A DNA stretch of 64,000 nucleotides from Nocardioides sp. WS12 (GTDB lineage: Bacteria > Actinomycetota > Actinomycetes > Propionibacteriales > Nocardioidaceae). The translations under genes were made by a program, and so were the position numbers. The number at the start of each line of letters is the position of its first letter. Within the stretch, counting starts at the first letter, position 1. This document shows, in pieces, positions 18,882-27,643 of the stretch. Under the pieces are notes generated by a model, which worked only from the letters and a program-made list of their open reading frames with translations, was not told the DNA's origin and did no database searches. The stretch covers positions 4,340,001 to 4,404,000 of the forward strand of contig NZ_CP053928.1 of the NCBI RefSeq assembly GCF_014108865.1, written 5' to 3'.

Positions 18882-19762
18882 CGTTCGACGATCATCCGCA
18901 TCCAGCTCGCCACCTGCAGCATCACCGGCTCGGCGGCGTCGAAGACGTCAGCGTGTCGCCAGAACCCGTGGAGCTGTCCGAGCACGCGGGTCCCGACGAC
19001 GCGCACGCCGACCTCCGCGAGCAGCGCAACCAGGTGCTCGCCCTCGTCACGCAGCGGGTCGTGCTCAGCCGTGACCACGAGCGTGGGCGGCAGCGTTGCC
19101 AGCCGGCCGGAGAGCAGCGGCGCGAGATCCGGGTGTTCGAGATCGGCCGGCGAGCCGGCATATTGCTGCCAGTACCAGGCAGCATCAGCAGGATCGAACC
19201 CATCTGCAGCAGTCCGATAGGAATCGAACGCCGCTGTCGGATCGAGGAACGGATAGATCAGGGCGACCCCGGCGAAGCGACCCGGGTGTCGAAGCGCCGT
19301 GACCAGCGCCAGGTTCGCACCGGCGCTGTCGCCGTGAGCGAAGGTCGGAAGGTGCGCCAACTCGAGCTGGCTGTCGAGCCAGGCCAGTGCCGCGCTGACA
19401 TCATCGGGTGCAGCCGGGAAGCGATGCTCCGGCGGGCGGCGGTAGTCGACGCTCAGCACGGCCATTCCGCTGCGATTCGCGAGGCGGCGCGCGACGGCGT
19501 CGTGGACGTCGACATCGTGGAGCACGAAGCCACCACCGTGCGCGTGCACGATGACGCCGTCGTGCCCCGCAGGCAGGTAGAGCCGCGCCGGCACACCGTG
19601 GGCGTCGACGTCGCGCACCTCGGCGACCGGTTCGCGAGGCTGAGCGGCGGCCGTCTCACGGTCCTTGGCCCGGGCGCAATCGAGGTCGTACCGGGGGTCG
19701 GTCACCGAGATCGCCCCCGCGCCGAGTTCGATCACCAAGCGCGCCTGAGGGTGGAGTGCCAT
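18878..19762 (-). CDS. Alpha/beta hydrolase, hormone-sensitive lipase family
   Basis: A 294-residue cytosolic esterase. It has the HSL oxyanion motif HAHGGGF, the nucleophile elbow GDSAGAN, the acidic AEHDPLRDEG and the histidine in LHGFW, so the whole catalytic triad is visible. No signal peptide is present. It lies 16 nt downstream of the GNAT gene, which suggests an operon. Substrate unknown; short-chain esters are likely. Confidence 0.9.
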   Translation of the reverse strand: MALHPQARLVIELGAGAISVTDPRYDLDCARAKDRETAAAQPREPVAEVRDVDAHGVPARLYLPAGHDGVIVHAHGGGFVLHDVDVHDAVARRLANRSGMAVLSVDYRRPPEHRFPAAPDDVSAALAWLDSQLELAHLPTFAHGDSAGANLALVTALRHPGRFAGVALIYPFLDPTAAFDSYRTAADGFDPADAAWYWQQYAGSPADLEHPDLAPLLSGRLATLPPTLVVTAEHDPLRDEGEHLVALLAEVGVRVVGTRVLGQLHGFWRHADVFDAAEPVMLQVASWMRMIVER

Positions 19763-19778
19763 GGCCGCACCCTACGGG

Positions 19779-20684
19779 TCAGGCGAGGCGGAGTTCGATG
19801 GTGTCGGCGACGGCTTCGTAGCCCAGCGCCTGGTAGATCGCGTTGGACGTCGGGTTCGCCTGGTCGGTGAACAGGATGACCCGGTTGCCCGCCTCCTGCA
19901 GCTCGGCGGACACCTGCGCGACCGCGGCGCTGGCGAGCCCCTTGCCGCGCTGCTCCTTGGGCGTGAACACCGGCCCGACCCGGGCCACCTCGTAGGCGGG
20001 CGGGTTCCAGCCGGTCAGGTGGACCGGACGATCGTCCTCGTCGACCCAGAACCGGAGGACGTCATCGGCGAGCTTCTGCTCGATGTCCGCACGACTGAAG
20101 TGGTCGGCGTGGTGGCCGTCGTTCCGGTCCCTGCCCGCCTGCTCGTTGGCGTCGAGGAAGAACTCGCGGATCCAGGCCAGCGCGAGCTCGGCCTCATCGG
20201 CCCGGACCGGGCGCAGGCTGCCGGCCACCGGGCGGGCGGCACTCAGCGTGCCCAGCTCGTGCAACCGGGAGTGCATCGAGACCTGGACCTCATTGCCTGC
20301 GTGGGCGGCGACGATCCCCGCGACGATGTCGGACGCGGGCCGGAGCCCGTTGATGCCGCCGATCTCCTCGCCGGTGTCCTCACTCCGGGCCACCAGCGCA
20401 TGACCCAACGCCTCTGCCCCGGCATCGGACATCGCCAGCAGATAGAGCGGGTACGGCGGGAACGGAGCCGTGCGCATCGCGACACCATCGATCTCGCCCG
20501 TCGGGCCGCTGACGACCACGAACCAGCCGTACGGCAGGTCCTCCGGCGCGCCGGTGTCGGCGAAGCGCTGAGCGGTGGTGCTCACGACGGTGCCCGTCAC
20601 CGGGTCCTGGGCGAGATGCTCGCCGGCCCGCGCCAGGAAGGCGCTCGCGTCGTCGGTGAACCAGACGTCGTACTCACTGCTCAT
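19779..20684 (-). CDS. GNAT-family N-acetyltransferase
   Basis: A 301-residue protein. The C-terminal half has the acetyl-CoA-binding signature EVARVGPVFTPKEQRGKGLASAAVAQVS, followed by VILFTDQANPTSNAIYQALGYE, typical of the FR47-like GNAT fold. The N-terminal half resembles a degenerate second GNAT domain. The acceptor is unknown. It is the first gene of a two-gene operon with the hydrolase and is divergent from the VOC gene. Confidence 0.85.
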   Translation of the reverse strand: MSSEYDVWFTDDASAFLARAGEHLAQDPVTGTVVSTTAQRFADTGAPEDLPYGWFVVVSGPTGEIDGVAMRTAPFPPYPLYLLAMSDAGAEALGHALVARSEDTGEEIGGINGLRPASDIVAGIVAAHAGNEVQVSMHSRLHELGTLSAARPVAGSLRPVRADEAELALAWIREFFLDANEQAGRDRNDGHHADHFSRADIEQKLADDVLRFWVDEDDRPVHLTGWNPPAYEVARVGPVFTPKEQRGKGLASAAVAQVSAELQEAGNRVILFTDQANPTSNAIYQALGYEAVADTIELRLA

Positions 20685-20807
20685 GGTTGATCGTCTCGTC
20701 CCGGAACTCGCTGTTCAACCGGATTTCGATGAGTTCACCCTGGACTGTCGGTCCTTCCTGACAACGTCAGAGCCATCCCATCCGTTTCACGAGCGAAGGG
20801 CACTCCC

Positions 20808-21572
20808 ATGCAGCACACCACCCTCGGCCACCCCTGCTGGATCGAACTGGTCACCGCCGACCGCGACAAGGCCGTGGCGTTCTATGGCGGCCTCTTCGGC
20901 TGGACGACGACCGAGCCGGTCGCGGAGTTCGGCGGCTACTCCCAGTTCCTGCACGACGGCCGTCCGATCGGCGGCCTGATGCCGGAAGTGCCCGGCATGA
21001 CGGGTGCCCCGACCTGGTCTGTCTACCTCGCCACGCCCGACGCCGCGAAGGTCGCCGCGCAGGCGGTGGAGGCCGGCGGCGCCGCTCCCGTGCCGCCCAT
21101 GGAAATCACCGGCCTGGGCACCATGGTCGTGGTCACCGACTCCTCGGGCATGGCCCACGGCGGCTGGCAGGCCGCCCCCTTCACCGGCATCGACACCGAC
21201 AGTCGTCCCGGCGAGCCGATCTGGTTCGAGGCCTACTCGAAGGACTTCGGCGCCACGAAGGACTTCCTGCGCGACGTTTTCGGCTGGACCCCAGACGTGG
21301 TCGGCGACACCGACGAGTTCCGCTACGCCACCAACGGTCCCGCCGACACCGCACAGGCCGGCCTGATGGACGCCGGGAACTGGGGCGATGAGTTCCAGCC
21401 CGCGTGGACCGCCTACATCAAGGTCGAGGACATGGATGCCGCGATCGCGCGCGTCGTCGAACTCGGCGGCTCGGTCGTCAACGGCCCCGACGACACCCCC
21501 TACGGCGTGCTCACCGAGATCGCGGACCCGGCGGGACAGCGGCTCAAGATCATGGTCCAGCCGCAGGGCTGA
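20808..21572 (+). CDS. VOC-family protein with two glyoxalase-like domains
   Basis: A 254-residue cytosolic protein made of two vicinal-oxygen-chelate domains (about 5-120 and 130-252). Each starts with a strand such as CWIELVTADRDKAVAFYGGLFGW and ends with an AxDPxG-type strand (TDSSGMAHGGWQ, ADPAGQRLKIMVQP). Families of this kind include glyoxalases, antibiotic-resistance proteins and dioxygenases; the metal ligands are not clear enough to pick one. Confidence 0.85.
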   Translation: MQHTTLGHPCWIELVTADRDKAVAFYGGLFGWTTTEPVAEFGGYSQFLHDGRPIGGLMPEVPGMTGAPTWSVYLATPDAAKVAAQAVEAGGAAPVPPMEITGLGTMVVVTDSSGMAHGGWQAAPFTGIDTDSRPGEPIWFEAYSKDFGATKDFLRDVFGWTPDVVGDTDEFRYATNGPADTAQAGLMDAGNWGDEFQPAWTAYIKVEDMDAAIARVVELGGSVVNGPDDTPYGVLTEIADPAGQRLKIMVQPQG

Positions 21573-21588
21573 TGGGTTCTGGCAGGGC

Positions 21589-22200
21589 CTAGCGGGATTC
21601 GAACGCCAGTCGGCCGGCCAGGACGGCGAAGCTCGCAGCGAAGGCCTTGCGCATCCGGTCCACGACCTTCGGACGCGACAGCACCTGATCACGCACCGCG
21701 GCGGCGAAGGCGGCGTACAGGGCGAAGACCGCGAAGGTCATCAGCATGAAGACCCCGCTCAGGGCGAGCATCGCGGGCACTGCGCCCGGTCCGGCCGGCA
21801 CGAACTGCGGCAGGAAGGCGAAGAAGAAGATGGTGAGCTTCGGGTTGAGCAGGTTCAACGTGATCCCGCTGACTAGCACGGCTCGCGTGGAGCTCGTGCC
21901 GGCGGCATCCTCGTCGACGGTCAGAACACCGCGGTCACGCCAGGTCGACCACGCCATGTAGAGGAGGTACGCCACGCCGGCGTACTTCAGGACGGCGAAG
22001 GCCACGCCGCTCGCATGCAGCAACGCGGCCAGCCCGGTGATCGCGGCGAGCATGTGCGGGATCGTGCCGAGGGTTCCGGCGAAGGCGGCCAGCAGTCCGG
22101 CACGGGTACCGCGCGTGAGACCGGCGGCGATGGCGTAGAGGGCGCCGGTCCCCGGCGTTACGCAGATGACCAGCGAGGTCAGCAGGAAGGCGGTGCTCAT
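21589..22200 (-). CDS. LysE-family amino-acid exporter
   Basis: A 203-residue membrane protein with six predicted helices matching LysE/RhtB: CVTPGTGALYAIAAGLTRGTRAGLLAAFAG at the start and ITLNLLNPKLTIFFFAFLPQF in the middle are family motifs. It exports amino acids or small amino-compounds. ATG 22200 is backed by TAGTCT 8 nt upstream; a GTG farther up would precede that promoter. It is divergent from the dehydratase. Confidence 0.9.
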   Translation of the reverse strand: MSTAFLLTSLVICVTPGTGALYAIAAGLTRGTRAGLLAAFAGTLGTIPHMLAAITGLAALLHASGVAFAVLKYAGVAYLLYMAWSTWRDRGVLTVDEDAAGTSSTRAVLVSGITLNLLNPKLTIFFFAFLPQFVPAGPGAVPAMLALSGVFMLMTFAVFALYAAFAAAVRDQVLSRPKVVDRMRKAFAASFAVLAGRLAFESR

Positions 22201-22208
22201 ACCTGTGC

Positions 22209-22214
22209 AGACTA
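22209..22214 (-). promoter_or_regulatory. -10 element TAGTCT, leaderless start
   Basis: TAGTCT on the minus strand ends 8 nt before the exporter ATG at 22200. Confidence 0.45.
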
Positions 22215-22292
22215 GGCCGTCCCCAAACGGATCCGCTTCCAACTCTGTCTAGGCTCAGGAGAACCCCACCGGACCGGCAGAAGGCAGCAGCG

Positions 22293-23225
22293 ATGATCAC
22301 CCGCACCGATGTCGAGGCGGCCAGGGAACGCATCGCGGGCCGGGTGCGTCGTACGCCGCTCCTCGCCATCGATGACGGGTACGGCGGCGCGGGCTCGTTC
22401 AAACTCGAGTACCTCCAGCACACGGGCACGTTCAAGGCGCGCGGAGCCTTCAACCGGATCCTCAGCGCCGCCGAGGACGGCAGCCTCGACCCGGCGGTCG
22501 GGGTGGTCGTGGCCTCAGGCGGCAACGCCGGTCTGGCAAATGCCTTCGCCGCAGCTGCGCTCGGCGTCCCGGCCACGGTCTTCGTTCCGGAGAACGCGCC
22601 AACCGTGAAGGTCGAGAAGCTGAGGGCGTACGGCGCGCAGGTGGTGCTCCGCGGGACGGAGTACGCGATGGCCTACGAGGCGGCCGTCGAGCACGCGCAG
22701 ACCACGGGTGCGGTGTACTGCCACGCCTACGACCAACCGGCGATCGTGGCGGGCGCGGGCACGCTCGGTCTGGAGATCCTGGAGGACCTCCCGGCAGGCG
22801 TCGACACCATCGTTGTGGCCGTCGGTGGCGGCGGGCTGATGGCCGGGGTCGCTGCGGCAGTCGAGGGCCACGCCAAGGTGGTCGGCGTTGAGCCGCAGAC
22901 CATCCCGACCTTGAACACGGCTCTGGCCGAAGGCCGGCCGACCGACGTGGAGGTGTCGGGCATCGCCGTGGACTCTTTGGGTGCCCGTCGAATCGGCGAC
23001 ATCGCCTTCGAGGTCGCCACGCGCACGGGTGTGCAGCCAGTACTGGTGGGCGACGACGACATCGTGCACGCGCGGCGGATCCTGTGGGACCGGTACCGGA
23101 TCGTCGTGGAGCACGGGGCCGCGGCGGCGTTCGCTGCCCTCACCAGCGGCGCCTACGTGCCCGCCGGGGACGAGCGGTTCGTCGTCGTACTCTGCGGCGC
23201 CAACACCGACCCCGCCACTCTCTAG
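22293..23225 (+). CDS. Serine/threonine dehydratase-like PLP enzyme
   Basis: A 310-residue fold-type II PLP enzyme. Lys in HTGTFKARGAF (about residue 49) is the presumed Schiff-base lysine; ASGGNAGLANA is the substrate/phosphate loop and VAVGGGGLMAG binds the PLP phosphate. The family deaminates threonine or serine to 2-oxo acids, or racemises serine. It lacks an ACT domain, so it looks catabolic. It is divergent from the LysE exporter, which could export a surplus amino acid. Confidence 0.85.
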   Translation: MITRTDVEAARERIAGRVRRTPLLAIDDGYGGAGSFKLEYLQHTGTFKARGAFNRILSAAEDGSLDPAVGVVVASGGNAGLANAFAAAALGVPATVFVPENAPTVKVEKLRAYGAQVVLRGTEYAMAYEAAVEHAQTTGAVYCHAYDQPAIVAGAGTLGLEILEDLPAGVDTIVVAVGGGGLMAGVAAAVEGHAKVVGVEPQTIPTLNTALAEGRPTDVEVSGIAVDSLGARRIGDIAFEVATRTGVQPVLVGDDDIVHARRILWDRYRIVVEHGAAAAFAALTSGAYVPAGDERFVVVLCGANTDPATL

Positions 23226-23240
23226 ACACGTAATGTCGCT

Positions 23241-23284
23241 GAAACGATTGTTTCGCGCGCCTGTCACCGGGAGGATCTAGTTTC
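23241..23284. promoter_or_regulatory. Candidate RpiR operator before the urate operon
   Basis: A GAAAC-N4-GTTTC palindrome at 23241-23254 and a further GTTTC at 23280-23284 lie 45-90 bases before the first gene of the urate operon. The same half-site occurs twice in the xdhA/ABC intergenic region. Assignment to the RpiR regulator in this cluster is inference. Confidence 0.45.
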
Positions 23285-23328
23285 AGGTCGACGGGACGAG
23301 GACCGGGCAACCAGGGACAGGAGGCAGC

Positions 23329-23844
23329 GTGCGGATCGAGGAGTTCAACGCGTTGTCGGACGCTGACGTCGCGACCGCGCTCAGGGCCTGCGTGTCCATC
23401 GATTCCTGGGTCACCGACCTCGCCTCCGGTCGTCCGTACGACGACACGACTCAACTTCTCGACGCCGGCCGAGCCCAGGTAGTGGGGTGGGCGCCGGCCG
23501 ACGTCGAGACAGCCCTGGCGGACCACCCGCGGATCGGCGAACGCCCGGCCGCGGACAGCGCCACCGCAGAGCACTCGCGCAGCGAACAGGCGGGGGTCGA
23601 CGCGGGCGACCAGGACCTGGCCGAACGCCTGCGCGACGGCAATGCGCGCTACGAGGAACGCTTCGACCGGATCTACCTGGTGCGGGCGAAGGGCCGCAGC
23701 GGCGCGGAGATGCTGGCGCTGCTCGAACAGCGCCTCGACAATGACCCCGTGACCGAACTCGAGGTGACCCGGCAGCAACTGGGCGAGATCGCGCTGCTGC
23801 GCCTCGCCGACCTGATGAAGCCCGATGCGGAGGCCACCACGTGA
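23329..23844 (+). CDS. uraD: 2-oxo-4-hydroxy-4-carboxy-5-ureidoimidazoline (OHCU) decarboxylase
   Basis: A 171-residue enzyme for the last step from urate to S-allantoin. The DHPRIGER motif, with the catalytic His, and the C-terminal ELTRQQLGEIALLRL-like block (here EVTRQQLGEIALLRL) identify it, as does FDRIYLVRAKGRS. GTG 23329 follows AGGAGGCAGC, a good ribosome binding site. It opens the catabolic operon and overlaps uraH by 4 nt. Confidence 0.92.
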   Translation: MRIEEFNALSDADVATALRACVSIDSWVTDLASGRPYDDTTQLLDAGRAQVVGWAPADVETALADHPRIGERPAADSATAEHSRSEQAGVDAGDQDLAERLRDGNARYEERFDRIYLVRAKGRSGAEMLALLEQRLDNDPVTELEVTRQQLGEIALLRLADLMKPDAEATT

Positions 23845-24158
23845 GCACCTGCTCCACCCATGTGCTCGACGCTGCCCTCGGGCGACCGGCGGCCGGCATC
23901 GCCGTACTCCTGACGTCGGTGGACGCCGCACTGGCGGAAGCGGTCACGGATGCGGACGGGCGGGTCCGGTTCGAGGCAGACCTCGCTCCCGGCGACTACC
24001 GGCTGACCTTCGCGACCGGACCCTGGTTCGCCCAGCAGCAGCGCAAGACGTTCTACCCGGGTGTGACGCTGCACTTCACCGTCGAGCAGGGCCAGGAGCA
24101 CTATCACGTGGCGCTGCTGCTCAGTCCGTTCTCCTACACGACCTATCGGGGCAGTTGA
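23841..24158 (+). CDS. uraH: 5-hydroxyisourate hydrolase
   Basis: A 105-residue transthyretin-related enzyme that opens 5-hydroxyisourate to OHCU. It has the N-terminal STHVLDAALGRPA signature, the conserved Arg in GRVRFE, HYHVALLLSPFSYTTYRGS, and ends in the diagnostic C-terminal YRGS tetrapeptide. GTG 23841 overlaps the uraD stop (GTGA), and its own stop overlaps the uricase ATG by one base. Confidence 0.95.
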   Translation: MSTCSTHVLDAALGRPAAGIAVLLTSVDAALAEAVTDADGRVRFEADLAPGDYRLTFATGPWFAQQQRKTFYPGVTLHFTVEQGQEHYHVALLLSPFSYTTYRGS

Positions 24159-25063
24159 TGGCTGACGAACACAGCAACTACGTCCTGTCCGACCTCCAGC
24201 ACGGCAAGGCCGAGTGTCGGCTGGTGAAGGTCGACCGGGTCTCGACAGGCTCGACCGACGGGAGCGCGCAACACGTCCTCCACGACCTCAACGTCACCAC
24301 CCAGCTGCGCGGCGACTTCGCGACCGCCTACACCGAGGGCGACAACACCCACGTCCACGCGACCGACACCCAGAAGAACACGGTCTTCGCGCTCGCCCGC
24401 CAGCACGGCGTGGAGTCGCCCGAGGAGTTCCTGCTCGTGCTTGCCGACCACTGGCGCGAGCAGCCGTGGGTGACCGGGACGTGGTTCCACGCCGAGCAGT
24501 TCGCATGGGACCGGCTGCCCGCCAACGGGCACTCGTTCGTGCGGACCGGCGAGGCGACTCGGACCGCCTGGGTGCAGACGTACGGCGACGAGACCTTCGT
24601 ACTCGCCGGGCTCAGCGACCTGGTCGTGCTCAAGAGCACGGGCAGCGAGTTCCACGGGTTCCCCCGCGACCGCTACACCTCGCTCGGAGAGACCAACGAC
24701 CGGATCCTGGCGACCAGTGTCTCGGCGACGTGGCGCTACGACCCCCTCGACGTCAACTGGGACGTCGCCCACGCGGCGATCCGCACCGCGCTCCTCGACG
24801 CCTTCGCGACGACGCACAGCCTCGCCCTCCAGCAGACGATCCACGCGATGGGCGCGGCCGCCTTGGATGCCTGCCCGGAGGTCGCGGAGATCCGGATCTC
24901 CTGTCCCAACAAGCACCACTTCCTCGTCGACCTCGCGCCCTTCGAACTCGACAACCCCGGCGAGGTCTTCTTCGCGGCCGACCGCCCCTACGGCCTGATC
25001 TCGGCCACCCTGTCGCGCAACGACACCACCGAGCCGCGGGCCTGGGCCGGGATCGCGGGCTGA
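24158..25063 (+). CDS. uox: Urate oxidase (uricase)
   Basis: A 301-residue cofactor-independent uricase that oxidises urate to 5-hydroxyisourate. Family motifs are NTHVHATDTQKNTVFALAR (with the catalytic Thr), HSFVRTGEATRTAWV, STGSEFHGFPRDRYTSLGETNDRILAT and the C-terminal ISCPNKHHFLVDL. A loop near residues 27-36 is encoded by a 19-nt genome repeat (VSTGSTDG) and looks like an insertion between two beta strands. Translation is coupled to uraH. Confidence 0.95.
   Translation: MADEHSNYVLSDLQHGKAECRLVKVDRVSTGSTDGSAQHVLHDLNVTTQLRGDFATAYTEGDNTHVHATDTQKNTVFALARQHGVESPEEFLLVLADHWREQPWVTGTWFHAEQFAWDRLPANGHSFVRTGEATRTAWVQTYGDETFVLAGLSDLVVLKSTGSEFHGFPRDRYTSLGETNDRILATSVSATWRYDPLDVNWDVAHAAIRTALLDAFATTHSLALQQTIHAMGAAALDACPEVAEIRISCPNKHHFLVDLAPFELDNPGEVFFAADRPYGLISATLSRNDTTEPRAWAGIAG
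24238..24256. repeat. 19-nt intragenic palindromic repeat, copy 1
   Basis: GGTCTCGACAGGCTCGACC, an imperfect palindrome found in the window five times, always in coding sequence. Here it encodes a surface loop of uricase. Confidence 0.8.
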
Positions 25064-25067
25064 CTCC

Positions 25068-26414
25068 ATGGCCCAGCCGGTGACCTACGACGCCGTCCGC
25101 GGCCGGCAGGTGCTGGTCGGCGACGCGTTCGTGCCCGCCACCGTGCTCATCCAGGACGGCCTCATCGCCGCCATCGCGTCGTACGACGCCGAGGTCATCG
25201 GCGACGTCCTCGAACTCCCCGACACGGCGCACCTGCTTCCCGGCAACGTCGACACGCACGTGCACGTCAACGAACCCGGACGCACCGCGTGGGAGGGCTT
25301 CGCGACCGCGACCCGAGCGGCCGCACTCGGCGGGGTCACGACGCTGATCGACATGCCGCTGAACTCTGTCCCGTCGACCACGACCGTCGACGCCCTCGTG
25401 GCGAAACAGGCGGCCGCAACCGGGCAACTGAGCGTCGACGTCGGTTTCTGGGGTGGCGCCGTACCCGACAACCTCGGCTCTCTCGAGCCCCTCTGGGACG
25501 AGGGCGTCTTCGGCTTCAAGTGCTTCCTGGCGCCGTCCGGGGTCGACGAGTTCCCGCACCTCGATGCGCTCCAGTTGACCGCGGCACTCAGCGAGATCGC
25601 CGCCTTCGACGGGCTGTTGATCGTGCACGCGGAGGACGCCGCCGTACTCGAAGCGGCGCCGCACCACGGCAGCCGCGCCTATGCCGACTTCCTGCTCAGC
25701 CGTCCGCCCGAGGCGGAGACGACCGCGATCCGGCATCTCCTCGACGGCGCGCGCGAGACGGGTTGTCGGGTGCATGTCCTGCACCTGTCGAGTGCCCGAT
25801 CCCTCGACCTGCTCGCCGACGCCCGGGCCGAAGGGCTGCGCGTCACCGTCGAGACCTGCCCGCACTACTTGTGCTTCGCGGCCGAGCAGATCCCCGATGC
25901 CGCGCCGGAGTTCAAGTGCTGCCCGCCGATCCGCGACGAGGGCAACCGCAACGAGCTCTGGCAGGCGCTGCAGTCCGGCGTGATCGACACGATCGTGAGC
26001 GACCACTCCCCTTCCACCGTCGACCTCAAGTGCGCCGGCAACGGCAACCTCCAGGTGGCCTGGGGCGGGATTTCCGGGCTCCAGGTCGGCTTCGCTGCGG
26101 TTGCCCAGGAAGCGCGCACGCGTGGGATCGGGCTCGACCAGGTGAGCCACTGGATGGCGCGCAACACCGCGGACCTGGTCGGCCTGAGCGACCGGGGCCG
26201 CATCGCTGTCGGTGCCGCCGCTGACCTCACCGTCCACGACGCCGTGAGCTGGGAGGTCGACGTCGCAAATCTCGCGCACCGCAATCCGATCTCGGCCTAC
26301 GACGGACAGAAGTACGACGGCGCGGTGACCCACACGTTGCTGCGCGGTCGACAGCTCGGCGACGACCCGCAGATCGACGATGCCTCCGGAACACAACTGC
26401 AGAGGACGCCCTGA
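25068..26414 (+). CDS. allB: Allantoinase
   Basis: A 448-residue cyclic amidohydrolase hydrolysing allantoin to allantoate. DTHVHVNEPGR is the first metal-binding motif; GFKCFLAPSG carries the usual carboxylated Lys; HAEDAAV, HLSSARS and SDHSPST supply the remaining ligands. ATG 25068 is 4 nt after the uricase stop. No frame or motif damage is seen. Confidence 0.95.
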   Translation: MAQPVTYDAVRGRQVLVGDAFVPATVLIQDGLIAAIASYDAEVIGDVLELPDTAHLLPGNVDTHVHVNEPGRTAWEGFATATRAAALGGVTTLIDMPLNSVPSTTTVDALVAKQAAATGQLSVDVGFWGGAVPDNLGSLEPLWDEGVFGFKCFLAPSGVDEFPHLDALQLTAALSEIAAFDGLLIVHAEDAAVLEAAPHHGSRAYADFLLSRPPEAETTAIRHLLDGARETGCRVHVLHLSSARSLDLLADARAEGLRVTVETCPHYLCFAAEQIPDAAPEFKCCPPIRDEGNRNELWQALQSGVIDTIVSDHSPSTVDLKCAGNGNLQVAWGGISGLQVGFAAVAQEARTRGIGLDQVSHWMARNTADLVGLSDRGRIAVGAAADLTVHDAVSWEVDVANLAHRNPISAYDGQKYDGAVTHTLLRGRQLGDDPQIDDASGTQLQRTP

Positions 26415-27643
26415 TGGACGAGATCGCTCCCCCGCCCCGGCTGCTGATGGGCCCCGGCCCGATCAGCGTGGACCCGCGGGTGCTGCGCGCGATGGCCGCG
26501 CCGCTGGTGGGCCAGTTCGACCCGTTCATGACGACGACGATGAATGAGGTGATGGGCCTCTACCGCGAGGTCTTCGACACGACGAACGAGCAGACGTTCC
26601 TCGTCGACGGCACCTCGCGGGCCGGCATCGAGGCCGCGCTGGTGTCGCTGATCGAGCCCGGCGATCGGGTGCTGGTGCCGGTGTTCGGGCGGTTCGGCCA
26701 CCTGCTCACCGAGATCGCGCAGCGGTGCGGCGCGGAGGTGCACACCATCGAGGTGCCGTGGGGCGAGGTGTTCGCGCCCGAGGCGATCGAGGCCGCCGTA
26801 CGCGAGGTGCGACCGAAGGTCCTGGCCTGTGTCCAGGGCGACACGTCGACCACGATGTGCCAACCGTTGGCGGACATCGGCGCGATCTGTCGCGAGCACG
26901 ACGTCGTGTTCTACTGCGATGCGACCGCGTCCCTCGGCGGCAACGAGTTCCGCTCCGATGCGTGGGGCCTCGACATCGCGACCGCCGGCCTGCAGAAGTG
27001 CATCGGCGGGCCGTCCGGCAGCGCGCCCATCACCATCTCCGACAAGGCCGCCGCGGTCATCAATGCCCGACGTCACGTCGAAGCAGGCATCCGCGAGGAC
27101 GCAGACGTTGCGATGGGCCGACCGATCGCGTCCAACTACTTCGACCTCGCCATGGTCATGGACTACTGGGGACCGCGCCGGCTCAACCACCACACCGAGG
27201 CCACCTCGATGTTGTACGCCGCCCGCGAATGCGCGCGTCTGCTGGTGACCGAGGGCCTCGACGCGTCCGTCGCGCGCCACGCGCTGCACGGCAACGCGAT
27301 GCTGGAGGGCGTGCAGGGCCTGGGCTTGGGCGTCTTCGGCGACATCGCTCACAAGATGCACAACGTGGTCGCGGTCGAGATCCCCGAGAAGCTCGGTCCA
27401 GCGGGTGGCGACGCGGTTCGCGCCAGCCTGCTCAACGACTTCGGCATCGAGATCGGTACGTCGTTCGGTCCGCTCCACGGCAAGGTCTGGCGGATCGGCA
27501 CGATGGGCTACAACGCCCGCAAGGACGCCGTCCTGACGACGCTCGCCGCGCTGGAGCAGGCCCTGCGCTCGGCCGGTGTCGGGGTGCCGGCCGGCGGCGG
27601 CGTCACCGCAGCCCAGGCGGTCTACTCCGAGGGCCGACCATGA
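26414..27643 (+). CDS. pucG: (S)-ureidoglycine-glyoxylate aminotransferase
   Basis: A 409-residue fold-type I PLP aminotransferase closest to PucG/alanine-glyoxylate aminotransferase: MGPGPISVDPRVL at the N-terminus, CDATASLGGNEF and the PLP lysine in TAGLQKCIGGPSG. It moves the amino group of ureidoglycine to glyoxylate, giving glycine and oxalurate. Its ATG overlaps the allB stop by one base. The setting beside allC supports the assignment over serine-glyoxylate aminotransferase. Confidence 0.88.
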   Translation: MDEIAPPPRLLMGPGPISVDPRVLRAMAAPLVGQFDPFMTTTMNEVMGLYREVFDTTNEQTFLVDGTSRAGIEAALVSLIEPGDRVLVPVFGRFGHLLTEIAQRCGAEVHTIEVPWGEVFAPEAIEAAVREVRPKVLACVQGDTSTTMCQPLADIGAICREHDVVFYCDATASLGGNEFRSDAWGLDIATAGLQKCIGGPSGSAPITISDKAAAVINARRHVEAGIREDADVAMGRPIASNYFDLAMVMDYWGPRRLNHHTEATSMLYAARECARLLVTEGLDASVARHALHGNAMLEGVQGLGLGVFGDIAHKMHNVVAVEIPEKLGPAGGDAVRASLLNDFGIEIGTSFGPLHGKVWRIGTMGYNARKDAVLTTLAALEQALRSAGVGVPAGGGVTAAQAVYSEGRP